NCBI RefSeq assembly: GCF_023856365.1
Contig: NC_064540.1
Coordinates: 310,001 to 374,000, forward strand
DNA length: 64,000 nt
Direction of reading: 5' to 3'
Source: Brienomyrus brachyistius
Lineage: Eukaryota > Chordata > Actinopteri > Osteoglossiformes > Mormyridae
Both the position numbers and the translations under genes were made by a program. The notes beneath the pieces were generated by a model. It saw only the letters and a program-made list of their open reading frames with translations. It made no database searches and was not told the origin of the DNA. Position 1 is the stretch's first letter. Each line of letters opens with the position of its first letter. This document shows, piece after piece, positions 48,701 to 60,700 of the stretch.

Positions 48701-51700
48701 GCGGGAAAAGGAACACGGGTGGTTCTGGCTGGAGACCACATGCAGATGGGTCCGAGGCTCTTCTCTCTGGAGGAAGGTCAACACCACAGTCATATTTTGC
48801 TGAATCGCCTCTTCCATCATTATAAAGCACTAAAAGAACACAATGTGGCTTTGAGCAGCCGAATCATCTTCAACGAAAACTACCGCTCCACTAAGGAAAT
48901 AGTGGACTTTGTGTCCACTCACTTCTACGTTGGTAAGAGCGATGTCATCAAGGCCAGTGGGGCAGTGCCTCCGCACCCCTGGCACCATCCTTTGAGGTTC
49001 CAGCATGTTCACGGCCAGTGCCACTTGGACTCGACGACCATGTCCTGGCTTAATCCACAGGAGGCTGAGATTGTTGTGCAGGTTGTGAAACAACTGGTTG
49101 AGGAATGGCCACCACAGTGGGGAAATCGGGAAAGAAGAGCAATATGTGTTCTTTCTGAAGGATGTCAGGTAATTCAAGTGCTACTGTCCAAGGACATGCA
49201 ATTACTGTAAAAAGTGAGTAACGCTGGGTGGGAGTCTCTGCCCTGGATGTTCCTCCTGTGTTGTCATGGCGTTTCCTCGGGTTTTTCTCACACAGCCCAA
49301 AAACACGTAAAGGTGACTTGGAGTAGGTGTGCGCATAGGTGTGAAATTGAACCAGACAGAATTGGAATTGTACTGTGTGGGCGCAAAACCATTGTTTTAC
49401 AAAACATCTGATTTTTATTTTACAGATTACATTTATCCGGCAAGAACTGCGGAAGAGACAGTTAGGAGATGTAACAGTGGAACGTTTTGAAAATGTTCAA
49501 GGTATTCCACTAAAGCGCAACTTATAATATTACTGCTCTTTTGTAATGTTGTATTTTATGTAATTCAACAAAATATATGTTTACAACATAAAATTTGATA
49601 TTTCTGCATATTCAACATGACAACTATTCAATATGTAGTACTGTATAAGTACATTATAATATGTGCATGTGCGTATGTGCATGTGTGTATGTATGCATAC
49701 TTGTACATACATCATATATGTGTGTGTATATATATAACTTTTTTTTTTTAATAGGCAAACAGTTCCGGGTAGTAGTGATGACCACCGTTCACACACGAGA
49801 CAGCCTGCTCTCATCTGACTCTGCTTACCTGGATTTCTTCAATGATGCCCGAGTGCTGAATACGGCCATGACCAGAGCTCAGTCTCAGGTCATTGTGGTC
49901 GGAGATGCTGTGGCCCTGTGCATGTTTGGGAGGTGCTCGAAGATCTGGAAAAGCTACATTGGCCAATGTATTGGGAAGGAAAGCATGCAGCCACCACATC
50001 TAACTGTAGATGATATCGAAAATGATGTGAAGGTAAATGTTAAATTCTTCAAAGAAACAGAAGAAGACACCAGGGACACCGACTCAATCACATCTGAGAT
50101 AAGTGACACTGAAGACCCTATACTGAAGGAGCTCTTGGAAAGCAAAGATGTCAGGATCACTGTCACAGCGGATGGCATCCTGGACATTTGTCCAAGTCAG
50201 AAACTCGGAGAATCCAGTGAATCCCCAGAATGTGACCAACAACCAATTCTGAGTTCAGCAGCTCCAGAATCGATGTGCCATTTGCTGACGAACCCACATC
50301 GGTTCAAACGCTGTGTATTGATTATGGAGAGGTTTCATCTAAGCTATGCTAGACCTTTGGATGATCCCACTCTCTGTATTCAAATCAAAGGCAGGAAGAA
50401 TATTGGCCACTCTTTTCACAGAGATCATGTTGTAGTAGAGCTACTAAATGATGACCGCTGCTTTCCAGAAGGGAGAGTGCTTGATGTTCTGCAGACAGAA
50501 GAGACATCGAGATTGCATGTCTGCACCATGGACAGATATGATCATCAGCTGATGGTTCCTATTAACAACGCTGTCTCAAAAATTTTCACTCCATTGTACA
50601 AGGACAAACCCAACTATGTTGCTGTGAGGACACCAGATAATGATTACAGAAAGCCAGTGGAGTTTGTGAAAATAAATGAAGTCCTAAGGAGAGAAAGCCT
50701 TTTTGTTGTCAAGGTCTTGAAGTGGCAAAGAACATTTAAATATCCCTTAGGTGTTGTGGTGAAGGTCCTTCCAAAGGTGACCTCATTAGAGGCTGGTCTG
50801 GAAGTATTAGATACTGAATACCAACTCAATAGAACTCTTTCTCTATCTGTTCAAGAAGAAATTAATTGCATGGATATAAATGAAGGGGGTGAGAACAGGA
50901 AGGATTTTCGTAAATACACAACCTTTACCATTGATCCAGAAGATTCACAAGACATGGATGATGCAATAAGTGTAAGAGATTTAGGCCAAAGATATGAAAT
51001 AGGAGTTCATATTGCTGATGTTGCTAGTTTTGTTACCATGGGCAGTGCTACTGACAAATATGCTCAGAAACTTGGAGTTACTTTTTATTGTCCTGGAAAA
51101 GAACCTGAACACATGTTCCCAAAATGTCTCAGCACAAAGAATTTCAGTTTGCTGCCTAATTGTGAGCGACGTGCCATTTCTCTGATGACAGAGGTGGAGA
51201 AGAACACAGACCGGATTGTAAGCAGCCAGTTCCACCTCTCTGTGATATGCTCAGACAGAAAACTGTCTTATGAAGATGCTGAGACTATAATCCAGAGCAA
51301 CTCTAACAAGAACCTGTCATGTGACACTTTGGAAGGCTGTGTTGCAAAAGCTTGCCACTTTTCAGAAGTACTCAGAAAGGAGAGGAAACTGGCTGACTGG
51401 TGCTATAAATCACCTGATGAAGAGATCCACATGGGGAACATATCTCACAGGATGGTTGAAGAGCTCATGGTCCTGTTTAACAGTTCTGTGGCTGACTGGC
51501 TACTCAGTATTGAAAAGACAAAGAGCTTAACTCCTCTGAGATGTCAGGACAAACCCAACCCAGTGGAAGTTTCTCATTTTAAAGAAAAGCAGAGGTCATT
51601 GATACCTATGTCCCTTCACCTTTCATACCATACAAATGAGAGTGGAAGAGCGGACAACAGCCAGAATACAGTTGACACTAAAATCATGTCTCATCACACA

Positions 51701-54700
51701 CTCATAACTCAAGAAGATAAAGCATCCATGGAACCAACAACTGCTCAACATTCTCCCTTGCAGGCTTCCAGCAATTTCTGCATACTTAGTTCCTGGTTGG
51801 AAGACCTTGAATCTGCAGCTCACGAAGGGGATATTCATAGAGTAATTGATATAATTACAACAGACAACATTCATCCACAGTTGCTGCCTGTTGTAACTGA
51901 GTTCATTCATCTTCTAAGTAAGGCTCAAGTACTTCGCTCCAACTCATCAGCCCAATCCAGAGTGGGACACTATGACATGCAGCTTGACTCGTACACCTGG
52001 GCCTCATCGCCCATTCGCCGCTACGTAGATGTGATTGTACAGAGGCTCCTGCATGCAGCCGTTGAGGACACAAACATCAAATACACACCTACACAGATTG
52101 ACTGGCTTTCTACAGACTTTTCTCAGAAACACGTGGAACAGCGGGATTATGAAAAGAAAGCGCAGCTTCTGAATACTGCATCACAGCTGAGCACGCAAAG
52201 TCTGAGAAAGATATGTTTTGTTGTTCAAGTGCCACAGAACAGCAAAATGTTTTATTTACGCTTTCCTTTGAACAATACTTCACTGCCAAAACAAATTACC
52301 ATAATGTACAAGGACATACAGCTGATAGCTCAGCCGGAATTCGATGAAGAAAGTGAATGCATGGTCCTGAACTGGATGCGAAGGATTTATTCCTTCAATA
52401 ACAATCAGTCACCTTTTTGTTCAGGACACCACACAGCCACTGAAACGACATCCATTCTTGCAGACACGTGGAAAGAGATTCTTTCATCAATAAAAGCAGA
52501 AGAATGGGAGAATGTGCTTCAACTGACCAAGGAAATCCGCTCAAGTATTGTTAAAGATGACAGCATGCAGCCTGAAAGGCTAACAAGTGATGATCACTAC
52601 ACTGATGTGTCCCTGAAACTGAAGGCTGGTAAGACAATGGAAGTACAACTTGGATCAGATACAGAAAGAGGGTTGCTGGTCCCTGTGGTACAACTGTTGG
52701 TTGTTCATCCTGGGTTTGAAATTTGCCTGGAACATGCAAAGAATGCAGTGCAATGCTTTTCCCAGTATGCACTGCAATCTACAAAGAAGCACTATAACAC
52801 CTACATGGACTATCAGAAAATCTGGAAACCACTTTGTGAAATGGAGTCAGCATCCAGTGCTGTGGCAGAAAATGACAGCATTATCTTTGACGATATAGTC
52901 ATTACTTTTAAAAAGGACAGTAAATGTAAGAATCTAGTTGGATTTTTTCGACTTTCCCTGGAGACCATCAAGCAGTGGTCCATTGAATGTGATCTGAAGC
53001 ATTGCTTTTTGTGTATTCGACTGAGAAACCAAATACAAAACAAAAACAGACCAGAGAAGCTATCAGACCATGTAGATCCCATGTCCTACACATGGATCGC
53101 TCATGGAATAACCACTAAAATCACCGATGAGGATGAATCCAAGAGACTCTCCTATGTGCAAGTAAACTTCTGCGTCAATCACCTGCCTTTCAAAAATAAC
53201 CCAGAAGGTATCTTCAGGAAGGATACCAGATTCACTCTGGAGTTAATTCCTAAGCTGTTGCCTGATGTGTAAGTTCTATGCTATATATTCATTAAAAATA
53301 CTTATGCAGAACTGATGTGAATAATAAAACATGCCCATTTTACTGGTTCTTGGGCAGATAGTGACCAAGGGCAATGAGGACAGCTTTCAAATAGCTTAAA
53401 ACCATCCAATGCAACTGTATGTCCAAACATTCAGTTAAATATTCTTAAACATTTTTTTTGTAATATACAATGAGGACGCCTAAAATGTGTAGTTTATCTT
53501 CAACTTTGAATGTTGATGATTGTTATTGAAAGTGTTTAATTTTCTCCATATTCAGGCGCAAAGAGGTAGCCATTTACCAACTTGCCCAGGCCAACCTGCT
53601 TGTGCAGAACATTGCAGTTGGCAGGGAGACATGCTTCCAAAGTGAGTGAATCATAAGGGAGTGATACAGTAAAGTGACCTGACGGACCAGTGGGCAGCAC
53701 TGCAGCCTCACACCTCCAGTGTTGTGGATTTCATTAATTGATCGATTGATTGATTATGCATCCAACTTCCAAGCAGGTATCCAATAGAACAGTGTTTTAT
53801 AACCTGATTCTCATACCAGAAGCTGGATGGGAGTAAAAACATGAACTGCCTGGGGCTCCTCAAGGCCCAGGTTTGGAAACACCACAGTAGAAGATCTTGG
53901 ACGGCAGGCCATGTTATTGGCATCATAGGGCACGAAGCATGGGACACCCTGGATGGGATACCAGTCCATCACAGGGCACACACACTCACTCGCATACTAT
54001 GAGTAGTTTATAGACACCAGTTTATGTAATGGGTTGTCTTCAGACTCTGGGAGGAAACCGACATAACGTGGAAAAACAGGAAACCCCACACTTACAGTGG
54101 GAGTATGACATGAATCGCTAACACTCAAGGTGTGAGGCAATAGTACACTCACTGGCCCACTGGCCCTATTATTTTTGTTGTCCATAAATTTATAAGCATG
54201 TTCTTATTTGTACAGGTGTAAGTAAAAGATGGAAATCACAAATGACAAAAAAAAGGCTAGAGGACTTTCCTGCACTTAATAACAGCCAGAATAAAGCCAT
54301 ACAAGAAGCTCTGGAAAACCAATTCACTCTCATCCAGGGCCCCCCAGGTAGTACACTCTATGACTGTTTCTGTTGTGTCCAATAAACAGTATAAATTAAG
54401 GAGTTTTATTTGCAAATCTACAGCTGAGATGTCTCAAAAGTTATTGTTCAAATAGATATGATATCACACCTTTGTTGGCCCATTACACACTCATCACCTT
54501 GGGTTGTGTGGTTTCTTTCAGGAACCGGAAAAACTGTGGTTGGAGTCTATCTTGTTTATTGGTTCTTCATGTCAAACGAAAAGAAAACAGAAGAGGAGTC
54601 AGCATACAGACTAGAAGACATGAAGAAATCCTGCATCTTATACTGTGGGCCTTCCAATAAATCAGTGGATGTTGTTGCTAGTAAGCTACACCCGGTCCCA

Positions 54701-57700
54701 GCGATTCACAGTCAGGATTTGTATGAAATGAAAAACATAAATAAATTATATGGTGTAATAACTGCAGGTAACTCTTTGAGAGGATATGAATAATGTAGGA
54801 GTACACGCTTAATTAATGTATTAATTAACCGGTAAGTGTTGTTGGTGGCACTGGCACCGTTCCATCTGGACTGGTGTGGTGCTGAGGTATCTCCCGCCAC
54901 ACGGCTGCATTCAGACTCTCATCAGGTCCACAATGCATCATGCTCCTTACCTCCAAGTACTGATCCTATGTTCATTCATCATTAATCAATCATGACAGTT
55001 CATGCATTTCACAGGGAAACCTGTTTTAGTTCATGATTTGTTCTTGAGTAGTAAATGAGTTAAGTAATTTTGTCCCCTCAACTTTAGTCTTGCCATTATT
55101 AACTAATTAGTTAACTATTAATTAATATAGTGGAATACATGAAGGGGGCGGCATGGTGGTGCAGTGGTTAGCACTGTTGCCTCACACCTCTGGGACCCGG
55201 GTTCGAGTCTCCGCCTGGGTTACATGTGTGTGGAGTTTGCATGTTCTCCCCATGTCGTCGTGGGGTTTCCTCCGGGTACTCCGGTTTCCCCCCACAGTCC
55301 AAAAACATGCTGAGACTAATTGGAGTTGCTAAAATTGCCCGTAGGTGTGCATGTGTGAGTGAATGGTGTGTGAGTGTGCCCTGCGATGGGCTGGCCCCCC
55401 ATCCTGGGTTGTTCCCTGCCTCATGCCCATTGATTCCGGGATAGGCTCCGGACCCCCCACGACCCAGTAGGATAAGTAGTTTGGAAAATGGATGGATGGA
55501 TGGAATACATGAATGTCACGATTGGTTAATGATATGCAAGCGCAGGATCAGTACGTAACTAACACCTAGTTACTGGTTAATTAGCGCATTAAGTACTACA
55601 TCATTCAAGTAAAGTGTGACCATAACTGGAAATGCTGCTAGCTACATTCAAAATCGATTCCATTATCGCTCAAAAATATGACAAACCTTTAATTGGAATA
55701 TTGCTCTTTTCTATTACAGAGCAGCTCCTGAAGATACAGCGTGTTCTGAGACCACTAAGAGTATACAGTGAGCAGATGGAAATGCTGGAGTTCCCTTACC
55801 CAGGAAGCAACCTCAAACTCTCACGCAAGGCTCAGAGGGAAGGAAGGCCCAGCAATGACCTCACGTATGTTCAACCTTTTCTCTTCATTCTTATTTTTAA
55901 TGGAAGTGTAGCTTTTTACTTAGTTGCGCAACAGTTATCTAAAATACATTACACTGAGACTTTCTTCATTTGCGCGTTAATCACTTAACATTTACAAAAA
56001 ATCCCCTCAATATTATTTGCTAACAAAATTAATTTACAGTATGTTCATCATCTGAGTACTGTACCTTTATTAGCAAGAAAATGTCATATCTTACATTCAT
56101 CAAAGTAACCGCCTCTAGAAGTTATAACACCATAGAAAACTTCAGGCATTCTTTCTACAGGGGACATTTAATACTGCTCTGTTTTATGGGACGAAACAGT
56201 TAACCAGTACAAGTTAAAGGACTAGAATTTGACTATGCCATCACCACACAACCAGATAATAGGACGTCAGACATGCACTGTTACATACTCTTTCCACAAA
56301 GGAAACTTGTTTTTTCGATATATTTTCATTTATAGCTGTTCACTCAACTTTCCAATATTTAACACAAACAAACCACAATTTTGACAGGTTGTGTATGTGT
56401 ATAAAGTAATTTATTGATATGTATCTGCATAAGAGGCTCAGTGAGCAGCACCAGACCAGGCTTGTGGCTCCAGTTCTCAGTCCCATTGCAGTTTACATGC
56501 GTCCCTGAGACTGTAGATGATGTTAAGATTAACAGTCTCTGCTCTGGAACCGAGTGAGATCTAAATTGCATGCAAATGATTGCTAGATCGATCACACTGC
56601 ATCATAAGATACGGAGATCCGGAAACCCATTCTCAGCTCAAATCCGGGAGTTTGATGACAGGATTAAAAGGAAGGAGGAAATCACTGACGTCGAAGTCGA
56701 AAGGTAAATTGAAGGAGGCACCTCGGTACCCCCACAAGACAAGAAATACCATAAAAATTTAAAATCTGTTACAGAACCTAGATGAAAATGACCAAGACTG
56801 TACCTATTAACCAAAATTTCGATTGGTCAGATTTACACCTACACAGTTTTACAAATTGAGATAAGAAACACTCTCAAAAGGCACACAGTGTTAATTTATC
56901 TATTCGTAATTATTAGCGGATCCTCTCCTGTTGTACCATACATTATTTTTACTAACATTTTTTTCAGGTACAAAGAACTTCTGAACAAAGCTCGCCAATT
57001 TGAGCTGGAAAATCATGATGTCATTTTGTGTACCTGTACTGCTGCCTCAAACCCAAACTTCACCAAGAAATTGGCCGTGCATCAGATTATAATTGATGAG
57101 TGCGCTATGGCAACTGAGCCAGAGGCTCTCATACCGCTGACCGTCCATAAACCCAAACAGGTCTGTTCTTCAGAATATGTTAAAGTAGTACACACTCCCT
57201 ATTGCATCCATCTTTTCTATCTGGTACCATCTCTTCTTCAGGTGTTGGGTTTATACCAATCTTTCTTTAGCGTATTCTCCCGTCATCTATTCTTAAGGTG
57301 TTGGGTTTATACCGATCTTTCTTTAGCATATTCTCTCGTCATCTATTCTAAAAGTGTTGGGTTCATACCGATCTTTCTTTAGCGTATTCTCCCGTCATCT
57401 CTTCTTAAGGTGTTGGGTTTATACCGATCTTTCCTTAGCGTATTCTCCCGTCATCTCTTCTTAAGGTGTTGGGTTTATATCGATCTTTCTTTAGCGTATT
57501 CTCCCGTCATCTCTTCTTAAAGTGTTGGGTTTATATCGATCTTTCTTTAGCGTATTCTCCCGTCATCTCTTCTTAAAGTGTTGGGTTTATACCGATCTTT
57601 CTTTAGCATATTCTCCCGTCATCTCTTCTTTGGCACTTCCTTCTGCTGTTTTTGTGATTGTTATATTTCATTTATATATTTTATTTTCTCAGAGTACCAA

Positions 57701-60700
57701 CCATAACTCTCAGAATGTTCTCCTTTTCTCACAGTTATGGCCCTTTCCGGATTTTAAATTGAAGCGCCAAACGGAAAATATTCATTTCTGTTAATGCATG
57801 TAATATTTTCATGATTTCAGATTGTTTTGCTTGGGGACCACAAGCAATTACGGCCCATTTTGCAGAATGATCTTACGAAGAAGTTAGGAATGGAGAAGTC
57901 TTTGTTTGAACGTTATGTGGACAATGCCCTCATGCTGGATACACAGTACAGAATGGTAAGCTGGTACTCATCCATCCATCAAGATGCTCAATGTCGTGTT
58001 TACTGTATCTGTAAATTTCACAATGTGAAGTCGAGTCTCATTTCAAATCCAGCTGAACAGTCTAGAATGGTCGGATACTCCATGACCTGTGATACATCAA
58101 TAAATGTTTTAAATTATCCGTAGTATAGATGGACAATGTTACAATATTCTAACAAATTAATTGAAATGAATTGTTCGAAAGCTGTCTAGCTAGGGTCTGA
58201 GATGACCTTCAAGATATAGCATCTTCTGTACTTTTTTGTTTTGTTTTTTTGTTAGCAAAGAAGCATTTGTGAATTCCCCTCAAATGAGTTCTACAATGGT
58301 CAACTGGTGACTGGAATTGACCGTAAACCCAGCATGCTGATGATTAAATCTCGACCCACCGCTATCCTATTTGGACACGTTGAAGGGAAGGAGGAGAGAC
58401 TAATTGTCTCCACAGAGCAAGGGAATGAAAACTCAAAGGCAAATTCCGAGGAGGCCGATCATTCGGTAAGCAAATGTTCACTGTACATACAGCACTGTAC
58501 AGATATCTTAGGCAGTCAAAGAAAATGTTTCCAGCTTCTTATCTGGGTAGTAATTATATATTTGCTCTGAAAAAAAAATAGGAAATCACAAATTAACATG
58601 CACAGATTCATAGTAACACAACGTATTTATTAGCCAAACAAGGGGGCAGTGGTCAAAACTACAGGCATGTATTGGATGGTTACTGCGAATTCTGGGGTGA
58701 CGATAGGAGAGCTTATGAAATGGCTAAGCTGACACATTTTGACAAATAATATCTAATAATATATATTATAAAAACATAAAGGTCATTTAGACATCTTAAG
58801 CTTTGCCTACCTGAGACTTTTGCACAGTACTGTACATATGCATGAATACCCATGTATGGATATGCATCGTGCTTGCAGTTTTCATTTTTTATTAACTTTT
58901 GTTTTCCTGTGTCTTTAAGGTTCGTATAGCTTCACTTCTAATAAAGCATTCTGGGATACAACCCGAGAACATTGCCATTCTGACACCATACAATGCCCAG
59001 GTGGCAAAAATTAATGAAGCCCTGTGCAGGAGAAACATTACAAATGTCACTGTAACCACCATTGTGAAAAGCCAAGGTATTATTATTATTATTATTATTA
59101 ATATTATTGTTATTATCACAATACACCATATCCTTGGTTAGCACTGTAGCCTGTGGAGGAAAAATCAGATCTCAGTTGTGCAGCTAGACCTTCCTTCTTG
59201 TAGAGTTTATTCTCTTTGCGTAAAGGGAGTCACACCTATGATTTTTCTCAGAGTGGCTCGACTCCACTGCAAATTGGTTGAAAGTAATATTGATTACACT
59301 GATTACAGGTAATGTACATTTTAGTGACACATGTCTTCCGCACATTTCATGACATCCATACAGTTTGATTGGTCAAAACTGGGGGGGGGGGGAGGCACAG
59401 CTCTGTCACCTCACACCTCTGGGGGCTTTAGGTCTGTGTCCTGGCTCCTTGTGTGTGGAGTCTGTGTGTGGAGCTCCTGTCTCCCTGTGTTGTCATGGGG
59501 GTCCTCTCTGGTATCCCTGTACAGTGTGTGGAGCTCTCCCTGTGTTATCATGGGGTTTCTCTCTGGTATCCCTGTACAGTGTGTGGAGCTCTCCCTGTGT
59601 TGTCATGGGGTTTCTCTGGTATCCCTGTACAGTTTGCGGAGCTCTCCCTGTGTTGTCATGGGGTTTCTCTCTGGTATCCCTGTACAGTGTGTGGAGCTCT
59701 CCCTGTGTTGTCATGGGGTTTCTCTCTGGTATCCCTGTACAGTTTGCGGAGCTCTCCCTGTGTTGTCATGGGGTTTCTCTCTGGTATCCCTGTACAGTGT
59801 GTGGAGCTCTCCCTGTGTTGTCATGGGGTTTCTCTCTGGTATCCCTGTACAGTGTGTGGAGCTCTCCCTGTGTTGTCATGGGGTTTCTCTCTGGTATCCC
59901 TGTACAGTGTGTGGAGCTCTCCCTGTGTTGTCATGGGGTTTCTCTCTGGTATCTCTGTACAGTGTGTGGAGCTCTCCCTGTGTTGTCATGGGGTTCCCTC
60001 TGGGTTCTCTGGTATCCCTGTACAGTTCAAAAATACACTGAAGCTAATTGGAGTTAGCAAATCGCCTGTAGGTGTGCATGTGTGAGTGAATGGTGTGTAC
60101 ATGTGCCCTGCGGTGGCCTTGTGGCCATAAGTTGCAGACCCTTTGTAACCCTGAATAGGACAAATGGTTACAGAAATTGGATGGATGGTTAAAAATGATT
60201 TCGCTTTCATGCCAGGGAATAGTTCCTCTTATCAACTAAATCACTTACTTTAGCTAAGATGCTATTGGCTCCCTAACTATATTGGTACCTTCCCAAGGTC
60301 AACATGCACCCCAGATCACCTTTTGACGTTTAACTTCTCATTGCAGTGCTTCCCAATTTCTCAAATTTGCCAAATCTTTTGTTGAACTTTCTGTCTCCTC
60401 ACCCGGAATGTTTTCAAAAGACTGAACTTCTCCTTCTGTTGACCTTACTTTCTTTTCTTTTTTTCTACTCTGAGACTTGGTAAGATAATTAACAATCTCA
60501 GTGCTTTCATTCCTGCATTGTAATCCTTGCATAAGCACCTTCGTATGTTTTTACTGTAATCTGCTTTATCTCTTACTACCTGGCAAATCAATGAAATCAG
60601 CTTGCTGGTCAATAACATGGCTATATCATTTTCTTGGAATCAAATCAAACTTTTATTCCACAAGGCTCACACCTCCAGGGCTGTCAATTTTGATTCCTAA

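Noticed and set aside
56888..57382. 164-codon frame continuing past helz2 exon 14
   Set aside because: After the exon 14 donor at 57161 the frame runs into the 56-bp minisatellite. The conserved protein continues at 57821.
59331..60085. Three overlapping frames of 210-236 codons read as a repetitive protein
   Set aside because: All three phases are open because a 55-bp SINE-derived unit lacks stops. The stretch lies in a helz2 intron and each frame spells the same SINE words.
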